The notes under the pieces are model-generated. The model saw nothing but the letters and a program-made list of their open reading frames with translations. It was not told the origin of the DNA and made no database searches. A DNA stretch of 64,000 nucleotides from 3-1-20CM-4-69-9 sp963833655 (lineage in GTDB: Bacteria; Actinomycetota; Thermoleophilia; Gaiellales; Gaiellaceae), in the NCBI GenBank assembly GCA_963833655.1, contig CAWHYL010000004.1, forward strand, positions 124,001-188,000, read 5' to 3'. Both the position numbers and the translations under genes were made by a program. Positions 24,783 through 32,083 of the stretch are shown here, piece after piece (position 1 is the first letter of the stretch; the number at the start of each line of letters is the position of its first letter).

Positions 24783-26752
24783 CGGCCGTCACCGCCGCCG
24801 AGCCGACCGCGACTCCCGGGCCGGAGCCGCCGCTCGGCGCGGCGCGGCGCGGCTACGGCGCAGACTTGTGGAACGCCGTCCTGCGCAATCGCAAGGCGCT
24901 CGTCGGGCTGATGATGCTGCTGTTCTTCGTCGTCCTGGCGACGTTCCCGGGGCAGATCGCGCCGTACGACCCGCAGGCCACCGACTTCCTGCCCGGGCTC
25001 GGTCCGTCGCGCGCCCACTGGTTCGGCACCACCGCCTACGGCCAGGACGTCCTGTCGCAGGTCATCTGGGCGACGCGCCAGTCCCTCACGATCGCCTTTG
25101 CGGTCGGCGGGCTCGCGACCGTGCTCGCCGTGCTCGTCGGCGTCTCGGCCGCATATCTCGGCGGCGCCGCGGACGGAGGCCTCTCGCTCCTCACCGACGT
25201 GCTGCTCGTGATCCCGATCTTCCCCCTGATCATCGTCATCGCCGCGTACGAGAAGAACTCCGGTCTCGGGATGCTCATCATCGTGCTCGGGGCGCTCGGC
25301 TGGTCGTACGGCGCCAGGCAGCTGCGCTCGCAGACGCTCTCGCTGCGAACACGTGACTTTCTCGAGTCCGCCCGCGTCCGCGGCGAACGGAGGTTGTACG
25401 TGATCGTCTGCGAGATCCTGCCGACGATGACGTCGCTGATCGTCGCGACGTTCCTCGGCGCAGCGCTCTACGCGGTCCTCGCCGCGGCCGGCCTCCAGTT
25501 CATCGGGCTCGGCGATCCCAACAGCCAGAGCTGGGGGACGATGCTCTACTGGGCCGAGAACAACGAGGCGCTCGGAGCGGGAATGGTGCTGTGGGCGATC
25601 ATCCCCGGCATCTGCGTCGCAGCGCTCGGTGCCGCCTTTGCGCTCCTGAACTACGCGTTCGACGAGATCAGCAACCCGGCGCTCAGGATGCGGCGTCTCG
25701 ACCGGCCGATCGAGGGCGCGCGCGGGGACGCCGTCCCGGCGGTGCCGCCGGCGTCGGACAGGATCCTCGAGGTGCGGGGTCTCACCGTCGCGTACGCGAC
25801 CGAGGGCGACCCCGTCATCGCGGTCGACAACGTCGACTTCGACGTCGGGCGCGGCGAGTTCCTCGCCATCGTCGGCGAGTCCGGCTGCGGGAAGTCGACG
25901 CTGCTGTATGCGATCACGCGCCTGCTGGGGCCGCCGTTCGCCGGCGAGATCATGAGCGGCCACATCCTCTTCCAGGGGCACGATCTCGTGTCGCTCGACG
26001 AGCGCCAGTTGCGGCACCTGCGCTGGCGCGAGTTCTCGGTCGTGATGCAGAGCGCGATGAATGCGCTGAACCCGGTGCTCTCGATCGAGGCCCAGATGCG
26101 CGATGCGTGCAAGGCGCACTCGAACATGACGGACAAGGAGATCGCGGCGCGCTCCCGCGAGGTGCTCCAGCTCGTGTCGATCGATCCGATCCACCTGCAC
26201 AGCTACCCGCATCAGCTCTCCGGCGGCATGCGCCAGCGAGCGATGATCGCGATGGCGCTGCTCTTCACGCCGGACATGATCATCATGGACGAGCCGACGT
26301 CGGCGCTCGACGTCGTCGCCCAGCGCTCGCTGATGGTGCAGATCAAGGAGCTGCAACAGCGGCTCGGCTTCGCGGTCGTGTTCGTGACGCACGACATGTC
26401 GCTCGTCGGACACTTCTCCGATCGGGTGCTCGTCATGTACGCAGCGCAGGTGGCCGAGCTGGGGAGCACGCGCCCCGTCTTCGCGCAGCCGCGGCACCCG
26501 TACACACGCGCGTTGATGGAAGCCTTCCCGTCGATTCACGGGCCGAACGCCCGGCTGACCGGCATCCCGGGCTCGCCGCCGGACCTTGCACGCCCGCCGG
26601 GCGGCTGCCGGTTTGCCCCGCGGTGCCCACAGGTGACGGCGCGATGCCACGAAGCGGTGCCGCCCCTGTACGACGTGGAGGGCGATCTCGTGCGGTGCGT
26701 CCTCTACGAGAAGGGTGCGCTGCCGGAGCCGACGCTCGTGCAGGCATCGTGA
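24779..26752 (+). CDS. Fused DppC-type permease and DppD-type ATPase
   Basis: One uninterrupted 657-residue protein starting at GTG (overlapping the previous stop). Residues 1 to about 305 form a DppC permease (WFGTTAYGQDVLSQV, coupling loop RTRDFLESARVRG, DEISNPALRMR end). After a short proline-rich linker (about 306-320), residues about 325-657 are an ATPase with P-loop GESGCGKST near 366, signature LSGGMRQR, Walker B MIIMDEPTSALD and the cysteine tail RFAPRCPQVTARC. Such permease-ATPase fusions are annotated in some actinobacteria but the parallel operon at 1218-3160 keeps the two separate. Confidence 0.9.
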   Translation: MTAVTAAEPTATPGPEPPLGAARRGYGADLWNAVLRNRKALVGLMMLLFFVVLATFPGQIAPYDPQATDFLPGLGPSRAHWFGTTAYGQDVLSQVIWATRQSLTIAFAVGGLATVLAVLVGVSAAYLGGAADGGLSLLTDVLLVIPIFPLIIVIAAYEKNSGLGMLIIVLGALGWSYGARQLRSQTLSLRTRDFLESARVRGERRLYVIVCEILPTMTSLIVATFLGAALYAVLAAAGLQFIGLGDPNSQSWGTMLYWAENNEALGAGMVLWAIIPGICVAALGAAFALLNYAFDEISNPALRMRRLDRPIEGARGDAVPAVPPASDRILEVRGLTVAYATEGDPVIAVDNVDFDVGRGEFLAIVGESGCGKSTLLYAITRLLGPPFAGEIMSGHILFQGHDLVSLDERQLRHLRWREFSVVMQSAMNALNPVLSIEAQMRDACKAHSNMTDKEIAARSREVLQLVSIDPIHLHSYPHQLSGGMRQRAMIAMALLFTPDMIIMDEPTSALDVVAQRSLMVQIKELQQRLGFAVVFVTHDMSLVGHFSDRVLVMYAAQVAELGSTRPVFAQPRHPYTRALMEAFPSIHGPNARLTGIPGSPPDLARPPGGCRFAPRCPQVTARCHEAVPPLYDVEGDLVRCVLYEKGALPEPTLVQAS

Positions 26753-27765
26753 GCGAGCCGCTCCTGCGCACCGACAGCCTGACGCGGCACTTCCGCGTCG
26801 GGAAGCTGCTTTCGCCGCAGACCCTGCATGCGGTCGACGACGTCGACCTCACGATCGACCGCGGCGAGATCGTCGCGCTCGTCGGCGAGAGCGGCAGCGG
26901 CAAGAGCACGATCGCGCGGCTCCTCGCCCGCGTGTACAAGCCGACGCACGGCGAGATCTACTTCGAGGGCAAGCCGCTCAGCCGCATCCGCGGACGAAGG
27001 CAACGGCTTGCGTACTCGAGCGACGTCCCGATGGTGTTCCAGGACCCGTACGCGTCGACGAACCCGGCCTACCGGATCTCGCACGGCATCCAGCGCGCGC
27101 TGCACCTGCACCGCCGCGATCTCGGGCGGAAGGGGCGCGCAGGGGAGACGGACCGTGTGCTCGACGCCGTCGGGCTCGTGCCGGCGCGCGCCGCGTCGCG
27201 GAAGTTTCCGTACGAGCTGTCGGGGGGCCAGCGTCAGCGCGTCGGCTTCGCGCAGGCACTCGCGTTCCGGCCGAAGCTGATCATCGCCGACGAGCCGGTC
27301 TCGATGCTCGACGTGTCGATCCGGATCGGGATCCTCAATCTCATGAGCGAGCTGCGCGAGCGCGAGGGCGTGTCGTTCCTCTACATCACGCACGACGTCG
27401 CGAGCGCGCGCTACATCGCCGACCGCGTGCTCGTGATGTACGCGGGCCACCTCGTCGAGGAGGGGCCGTCCGAGGCCGTGCTGCAGCGCCCGAAGCATCC
27501 GTACACCCAGCTGCTGCTCTCGGCGGTGCCCGATCCGCGCGCGGAGCTCGGCGTCGCAGACAAGACCGACGTCGGGGAGCCGCCGAAGGTCGTCGATCCG
27601 GGAGAGGGTTGCCGCTTCCGCGCCCGCTGTCCGTACGCGATCGCGCGCTGCGAGACGGAGACGCCGTTGCTGCGGGTGCTCGGGCAGCGGCACCGCGCCG
27701 CCTGTCATGTCGCCGAGCCGGACATGGCGGCCGAGCCGCCGCTCGCCGCGCTCACGGATTCTTGA
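26749..27765 (+). CDS. ABC transporter ATP-binding protein, DppF/OppF family
   Basis: 338 residues from a GTG overlapping the previous stop. P-loop GESGSGKST at residues 46-54, signature LSGGQRQR, Walker B LIIADEPVSMLD, H-loop ITHDVASARYIADRVLVMYAG, and the C-terminal cysteine tail (CRFRARCPYAIARC). It partners with the ATPase domain of the fused protein. It completes a five-gene sugar operon: GH4, kinase, binding protein, permease, fused permease/ATPase, ATPase. Confidence 0.9.
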   Translation: MSEPLLRTDSLTRHFRVGKLLSPQTLHAVDDVDLTIDRGEIVALVGESGSGKSTIARLLARVYKPTHGEIYFEGKPLSRIRGRRQRLAYSSDVPMVFQDPYASTNPAYRISHGIQRALHLHRRDLGRKGRAGETDRVLDAVGLVPARAASRKFPYELSGGQRQRVGFAQALAFRPKLIIADEPVSMLDVSIRIGILNLMSELREREGVSFLYITHDVASARYIADRVLVMYAGHLVEEGPSEAVLQRPKHPYTQLLLSAVPDPRAELGVADKTDVGEPPKVVDPGEGCRFRARCPYAIARCETETPLLRVLGQRHRAACHVAEPDMAAEPPLAALTDS

Positions 27766-27794
27766 CACCCGTGCGTTAGCGTCGCTCGGAGCGG

Positions 27795-28970
27795 ATGGCC
27801 GTCCCGCTCCCCACCGACGTTCCGACGTTCCTCGCGCCGGCGCACGAGCGGCTCGAGTACGTCCCGGGGAGCATCGTCGTCGGGCTTCACGAGCGTGCCG
27901 GGGAGCCGTTCGACTACCTGCAGCGTGAGGCGGGCGCGCACACGCTCGAGGCGCTCGACGACAACTTGACCGTCGTCGGCCTCGACGAGCGGGCGGTGTC
28001 GCCGGAGTTGCTGCGGACGGTCGAGTCGTCGCCGGCGGTCGCGTTCGCGGAGCGAATGCCGGCGCGGTGGCTCTCGGCCGAGCCTGGCGCCGACCCGCGG
28101 CACAACCGGCAGTGGGGCCTGCGGGCGATCCGCTGGTTCGACACGGCGGCGCCCGACGCTGCGGCCGTCACCGTCGCGATCTGCGACACAGGCGTCGACG
28201 AGACGCACCCGGACCTCGCCGGCGCGATCGCCTCGTACGACCACGACGGGGCATCCGCAGACGACCTCGTCGGTCACGGGACGCACGTGAGCGGCATCGT
28301 CGCCGGCCGGAACGACGACGCCGCCGGAGTCATCGGCGTTGCCGCGTGCCGCGTCGCGATGTGGAAGGTCTTTCCCGACGAGCCGATGCAGGGCAACTTC
28401 TACGTCGACGGCACGCGGTTCCTACGCGCCCTCAACGCGGTCGCGACGTCCGGCGCCAAGGTGCTCAACCTGTCGCTCGGCGGAACGCAGTCGTCGCAGG
28501 CGGAGCAGTTGCTGTTCGAGCGGCTCGAGCGCGCCGGCGTGACCGTGGTCGCGGCGATGGGCAACGAGCACGACCACGGCAACCCGGTCGAGTATCCGGC
28601 GGCGTACGACCATGTCTTCGCCGTCGGTGCGGTCGCGGAGACGAACCGACGCTCGCTCTTCTCCAACACCGGGCCGCACATCGGGATCGGCGCGCCGGGG
28701 TCGAACGTGCTCTCGACGCTGCCGGTGAAGCCATCGCCGTACCGGCCAGACATGCGTTATGCGTCGTGGAGCGGAACCTCGATGGCGACACCGCATGTCG
28801 CGGCGGCCGCCGCGCTCGTCGCTGCGCAGCACCCGGACTGGACACCCGCCGACACGCGGCAGCATCTCCGCTCCAGCGCCGCGAAGGTGGCGGACATGGG
28901 CGGCAAGAGCTTCACCGAGGAGTTCGGCACCGGCCTGCTGGACATCGCCTCGCTCGTCGCGTCAGACTGA
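27795..28970 (+). CDS. Subtilisin-like serine protease (S8), apparently cytoplasmic
   Basis: 391 residues with no signal peptide. The first 95 residues look like an I9/fervidolysin-type propeptide (YVPGSIVVGLHER at 22-34, VAFAERMPARW at 82-92). The catalytic domain has D131 (ICDTGVDE), H161 (GHGTHVSG), oxyanion N257 (AMGNEHD) and S329 (SGTSMATPH), so it should be active. It is followed eight bases later by a small I9-like protein and then by a response regulator, a grouping I do not know from elsewhere. A TAGCGT box at 27777-27782 may be its promoter. Confidence 0.88.
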   Translation: MAVPLPTDVPTFLAPAHERLEYVPGSIVVGLHERAGEPFDYLQREAGAHTLEALDDNLTVVGLDERAVSPELLRTVESSPAVAFAERMPARWLSAEPGADPRHNRQWGLRAIRWFDTAAPDAAAVTVAICDTGVDETHPDLAGAIASYDHDGASADDLVGHGTHVSGIVAGRNDDAAGVIGVAACRVAMWKVFPDEPMQGNFYVDGTRFLRALNAVATSGAKVLNLSLGGTQSSQAEQLLFERLERAGVTVVAAMGNEHDHGNPVEYPAAYDHVFAVGAVAETNRRSLFSNTGPHIGIGAPGSNVLSTLPVKPSPYRPDMRYASWSGTSMATPHVAAAAALVAAQHPDWTPADTRQHLRSSAAKVADMGGKSFTEEFGTGLLDIASLVASD

Positions 28971-28977
28971 TCCAGCC

Positions 28978-29187
28978 GTGAAGATCCAGTTCAAGCTGCG
29001 CGAGGGCGCGAGCGTCGACGTCCCCGGAGCGGTGCGGCTCTTTCCCGACGAGGACGACCCGGAGCTCGCGTCGCTGTACGTCGTCGAGCTCCCGGACGAC
29101 GAGGCCGAGGAAACCCTCCGGGATCTCAAGCACTCGAACGCCGTCGAGTTCGCGGAGCCGCAGGCCGGGCGGGGCCTGCATCGATGA
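28978..29187 (+). CDS. Small I9-like protein, possible protease inhibitor or folding partner
   Basis: 69 residues from GTG 28978 (start chosen because it is the first after the protease stop). The C-terminal half, L-Y-V-V-E-L-P-D-D-E-A-E-E-T-L-R-D-L then V-E-F-A-E-P, follows the helix-strand-V-x-x-A-E-P pattern that closes the propeptides of both subtilases in this window (VRYAEPN and VAFAERM). Stand-alone I9 domains act as inhibitors or intramolecular-type chaperones of subtilases. No signal peptide, so it would meet the cytoplasmic protease encoded just upstream. The family assignment is by eye and moderate. Confidence 0.55.
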   Translation: MKIQFKLREGASVDVPGAVRLFPDEDDPELASLYVVELPDDEAEETLRDLKHSNAVEFAEPQAGRGLHR

Positions 29188-29561
29188 TGACGGTGCTGAT
29201 CGTCGACGACTATCCGCCGTTCCTCGAGAGCGCGCGCGGCCTGCTCCAGGCGGGCGAGTTCGACGTCGTCGGCGAGGCGGTGGACGGCACTGAGGCGCTC
29301 CGGCTCGCCGAGGAGCTGCGGCCGGACGTCGTGCTGCTGGACGTGCATATGCCCGACCTCGACGGCTTTGAGGTCGCGCGGCGGCTGGCGGAGCTCGAGG
29401 CGCCGCCGCTCGTGGTGCTGACCTCGAGCCGCGACGACTACGGCGCGCTCGTCCCCGCGAGCGCGGCGCACGCGTTCGTCCGAAAGGACGCGCTTTCGGC
29501 GGAATCTCTGGCGGCCGCGGTGGCGGGGTCTGGCGCGGGGTCTGGCCCCGCAGGGGCCTGA
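29184..29561 (+). CDS. Single-domain response regulator (CheY-like receiver)
   Basis: 125 residues from ATG-ATG at 29184, overlapping the previous stop. The receiver has acidic pair D8-D9, phospho-acceptor D53 (VVLLDVHMPDLDG), T80 and K101 (FVRKD), all needed for phosphorylation. There is no output domain. No histidine kinase is nearby, so its partner is unknown. Its placement with a protease and an I9-like protein suggests phosphorylation-dependent control of proteolysis. The Gly/Ser/Ala tail (about 113-125) and the stop are encoded by the inserted repeat copy 3. Confidence 0.85.
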   Translation: MMTVLIVDDYPPFLESARGLLQAGEFDVVGEAVDGTEALRLAEELRPDVVLLDVHMPDLDGFEVARRLAELEAPPLVVLTSSRDDYGALVPASAAHAFVRKDALSAESLAAAVAGSGAGSGPAGA

Positions 29562-29587
29562 CCCCAGCATTTCGCTTTTAAGCCCCA
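29524..29587 (-). repeat. Dispersed terminator-like repeat, copy 3 (inverted)
   Basis: An almost perfect hairpin (29537-29549 with 29553-29565, one T-T mismatch, three-base loop) is followed by TTTT at 29576-29579, a terminator for the response-regulator gene. Its reverse complement shares a run of more than 20 bases, centred on TGGGGTCAGGCCCCTG, with copy 1. The response-regulator TGA (29559-29561) lies in the hairpin and the glutaredoxin TAA (29580-29578) in the T-run, so both convergent genes end inside the element. Confidence 0.75.
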
Positions 29588-29913
29588 TCAACCTCGGCGA
29601 ACGTCGGCACTTCCGCGCGCGCCTTCTCCCTATGCGCATTGGCGTCCGGCGACTCGTCGAACCGCGACAGGTACTCGAGGATGTCTTCCTCGCCGCAGAC
29701 GGCAGCACCGCCGTCCGGGACGAGCACCGGGATCTCGCTGGTGCCGAAGTGCTGCCGCAGCTGCTCCCGGTCGTCCGGGTCGGCGGCGACCTGACGGGCC
29801 CGGAAGTCCAGGCCGAGCTCCGTGAGTCGCTGCCGCACCTTGTGCGAGTGCGGGCACCATTCCGCCTGGTAGAGCTCCACGAAGGGCGCTTTCCGCCTTG
29901 CAGATTCACTCAA
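29578..29913 (-). CDS. Glutaredoxin-like / GST N-domain protein
   Basis: 111 residues if started at TTG 29913; a GTG at 29880 with a better ribosome site (AAGGCGG) would give 100 residues and fits the family opening V-E-L-Y-Q-A-E-W better. The active site is C-P-H-S (cysteine at residue 20), a monothiol form, with the cis-proline loop TSEIPVLV and a D-G-G-A-A-V-C-G-E glutathione-side motif. It is probably a cytoplasmic glutathione- or mycothiol-linked redox protein. It converges with the response-regulator gene and shares repeat copy 3 at its end. Confidence 0.82.
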   Translation of the reverse strand: MSESARRKAPFVELYQAEWCPHSHKVRQRLTELGLDFRARQVAADPDDREQLRQHFGTSEIPVLVPDGGAAVCGEEDILEYLSRFDESPDANAHREKARAEVPTFAEVDGA

Positions 29914-29984
29914 ACGCGTTAATCCGAACGGGGGTAGACGGCTGCGCCCCTGGTGACGACTCTTTGCGTGGAGATTCTGCGGCT

Positions 29985-30743
29985 ATGAGCATGTTCGAGA
30001 CCACCGCTGCGCCTGCGGCGCCGGCGATTCCCCCGTACAGCACCGCCGAGATGCGGAGCTACCCGCTCGGGACGCTCGTCGTGCGCTCCGGCCTGATGCC
30101 GCTCGAGACGGTGAACCGCGCGCTCGCGGAAGCCGCGGACAGCGGGCGGCGACTCGGCGAGGTGCTGGTCGAGTACGGCCTGCCCGAGCGCGAGCTGACG
30201 CGGCTGCTCGCCGCTCAGCAGGGCCAGGAGTTCGTCGACCTCGACACGTTCCCGATCGACCACGAGGTCGCGTTCATGCTCGCACGCCACACGGCCGAAA
30301 CGTACTGCGCGCTCCCACTCGCGCGTGACGGCGACTGCACCGTCGTCGCGGTGCCCGACGCCGACAACGCAACGCACCTGACGCGCCTGCGCGAGGCCCT
30401 GCACGGACCGATCCGGCTCGTGACCGCGGCGCGCTCGGACATCAAGGACGCGATCGAGCGCGTGCACGAGCCGAAGGGAACGATCACGCAGATGGCGCTG
30501 GCCGAGGCGCGAGCGCAGGCCGCGGCGCAGCCGGCACCCGGCCCGGTGTACCGCGTCGAGGTCACGCTCGAGAGCGGCGCGACGCTGCTCGTTGCGGAGG
30601 CTTCCGACTTCGAGGAGGCGAAGACGATCGGCATGCGCGTCATCGACGAGGCCGAGGCAGGTGGAACCGTCGCCGTCGGCGACGCCACCATCGACGGACG
30701 CCAAGTCGTCTCCGTCGATGTTCTAGGCCGCAACACGGCCTAG
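29985..30743 (+). CDS. Orphan MshEN / GspE N-terminal domain protein
   Basis: 252 residues from ATG 29985. Residues about 25-75 contain two adjacent copies of the MshEN pattern (LGTLVVRSGLMPLETVNRAL and RLGEVLVEYGLPERELTRLLA), then QQGQEFVDLDTFPIDHEVA, the domain found at the start of PilB/GspE secretion ATPases; the canonical long form of this motif binds cyclic di-GMP. No ATPase domain follows. The last 80 residues form a separate small alpha/beta unit (VYRVEVTLESGATLLVAEASDFEEAK). It stands alone between convergent genes. The stop codon lies in a strong hairpin. Confidence 0.75.
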   Translation: MSMFETTAAPAAPAIPPYSTAEMRSYPLGTLVVRSGLMPLETVNRALAEAADSGRRLGEVLVEYGLPERELTRLLAAQQGQEFVDLDTFPIDHEVAFMLARHTAETYCALPLARDGDCTVVAVPDADNATHLTRLREALHGPIRLVTAARSDIKDAIERVHEPKGTITQMALAEARAQAAAQPAPGPVYRVEVTLESGATLLVAEASDFEEAKTIGMRVIDEAEAGGTVAVGDATIDGRQVVSVDVLGRNTA

Positions 30744-30746
30744 AAC
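30720..30746 (+). terminator. Hairpin over the stop of the MshEN gene
   Basis: A perfect 11-bp stem (30720-30730 with 30736-30746) and five-base loop enclose the end of the coding region; the TAG at 30741-30743 is in the 3' arm. No T-run follows, so it is either a GC-type terminator or a stabilising structure. It is the first of four hairpins in this gap. Confidence 0.55.
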
Positions 30747-30770
30747 AAGGTACGGCGCTTCGCGCTGAAC

Positions 30771-30902
30771 GCGCGCGGGCGGAGCCCGCGCGCTCTAGGG
30801 GTGCTTGGCGGCTGTTTCCTTCCGTGGGGCGCGCGCAGGGCACGCGTGCGCGCGCCGCATCAGTTCGCCTGCGCGTAGGCCGCGCTTCGCGCCGGCCTAC
30901 GC
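30771..30902. other. Cluster of three further strong inverted repeats in an intergenic gap
   Basis: The gap 30744-30933 holds no gene. Perfect 10-bp stems are at 30771-30780/30784-30793 (three-base loop), 30828-30837/30847-30856 (nine-base loop) and 30873-30882/30893-30902 (ten-base loop). The sequence GCGCTTCGCGC occurs twice here (near 30755 and 30882) and, inverted, near 18094. The right-hand stem lies about 30 bases past the rsgA stop and could end that transcript. Four such stems in 190 bases exceed what two convergent terminators need. Confidence 0.6.
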
Positions 30903-30933
30903 TCCGGCTTCTGTGGTGTCTTGGCTTCGGCGT

Positions 30934-31971
30934 CTACAACCTTGGTCGCTGTCGGGCGTGGGCTGCGAGTTGCTTCCAACGCTTCTTCCTTGCGGCGCGT
31001 AGTCGCCGGTCGGTGCGCGCTGCGATCAACTCCAGCTCGCGCTGGAGCTTCCGCCAGCTGCGGAGACGCTCGAGTGCCAGCGTGCCGCCGTCGATTGCCG
31101 CGTGCACCGCGCACCCGGGCTCGCTCTCGTGGGCGCAGTCGCGGAAGCGGCATTCGAGCGCGAGCGCCTCGATGTCCTCGAACGCGGCGCCGACGTCGCC
31201 CTCCCAGAACTGCAGCTCGCGCAGCCCGGGCGTGTCGATCATCAACGCGCCCGTCGGTAGCCGCACGAGCTCTCGGTGCGTGGTCGTGTGGCGGCCGGTC
31301 CCATCGGCAGCGACGGCGCCGGTGCGCATCAGCTCGTTTCCGGCAAGCCGATTCAGCAGCGTCGACTTGCCGACGCCGGAGGACCCGAGCAGGACAGCCG
31401 TCTGTCCCGGCTGCAGACGCTCCTCGACGTCGTCGACGCCGACGCCCGTGACGTTCGAGACCGGGACGACCGGAACCCCGATCGCAACCGTCTCGACCTG
31501 CAGCAGCGCGTCGCCGACGTCGTCGCACAGGTCGGCTTTCGTGAGGACGATGACCGGCACGGCGCCGCTGTCCCACGCCGTCGTGACGTAACGCTCCAGC
31601 CGGCGCAGGCTGAAGTCGTCGTCGAGGCCGGCGAGCAGGAACGCCGTGTCGACGTTCGCGGCGAGCACCTGCTCGTCCGACCCGAAGCCCGCGCGCTTGC
31701 GAATGAACGCGCTGCGGCGGGGCAGGATCGCCGTGATCGTGCTGCCGCGGAGCGCGACCCAGTCGCCGACAGCGGGAACCGGCTCGCCGACCGCGTGCTC
31801 GTAGAAAAGGCGACCGGCGGCGCGCGCCCGCAGCTCACCCTCGTCGGCCCAGACGACGTACGCGCCGCGGTGCTGTGCGGCGACGCGCGCGGGAATGAGA
31901 TTGTCTTCGTCCAGCTGCTCGAGCGCCGACGACCAGCCGTCGTCCCACCCGAGCTCGTTCAGAGGGGGCAA
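30934..31971 (-). CDS. rsgA: Ribosome small-subunit-dependent GTPase A
   Basis: 345 residues from TTG 31971, chosen because AAAGGAG lies just upstream and MPPLNELGW is a family-like start. The circularly permuted GTPase order is seen: G4 (LTKADLCD) before G1 (GSSGVGKSTLLN) and G3 (DTPGLRE), then the zinc cluster CRFRDCAHESEPGC and a basic C-terminal helix (AARKKRWKQLAAHARQRPR) that contacts 16S rRNA. RsgA helps the last steps of 30S subunit maturation. It follows a Nudix-type regulator on the same strand; the 110-base leader contains a tiny open frame and a segment complementary to its ribosome site. Confidence 0.92.
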   Translation of the reverse strand: MPPLNELGWDDGWSSALEQLDEDNLIPARVAAQHRGAYVVWADEGELRARAAGRLFYEHAVGEPVPAVGDWVALRGSTITAILPRRSAFIRKRAGFGSDEQVLAANVDTAFLLAGLDDDFSLRRLERYVTTAWDSGAVPVIVLTKADLCDDVGDALLQVETVAIGVPVVPVSNVTGVGVDDVEERLQPGQTAVLLGSSGVGKSTLLNRLAGNELMRTGAVAADGTGRHTTTHRELVRLPTGALMIDTPGLRELQFWEGDVGAAFEDIEALALECRFRDCAHESEPGCAVHAAIDGGTLALERLRSWRKLQRELELIAARTDRRLRAARKKRWKQLAAHARQRPRL

Positions 31972-32032
31972 AACGAGTCTCCTTTGTGAGCGGGTTAAGC
32001 TCGAGACTCGTGCTAGAGCGGAACGGGTCCGG

Positions 32033-32083
32033 CTAGACGAAGAGCCGCGAGCTCTTCGAAAGGAGGCAAAGCGCAATCGTCAT
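32033..32083 (-). CDS. Possible 16-residue leader peptide upstream of rsgA
   Basis: ATG at 32083 overlaps the TGA of the Nudix gene (TGATG) and has AGGAGG nine to fourteen bases upstream. The frame MTIALCLLSKSSRLFV ends in TAG at 32035-32033. An 8-bp hairpin (32038-32045 with 32051-32058) spans its 3' half, and CCTCCTTT inside it is complementary to the rsgA ribosome site (31985-31979). It may couple Nudix translation to rsgA; the ribosome site could also be a by-product of the Gly-Gly codons it overlaps. Confidence 0.3.
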   Translation of the reverse strand: MTIALCLLSKSSRLFV

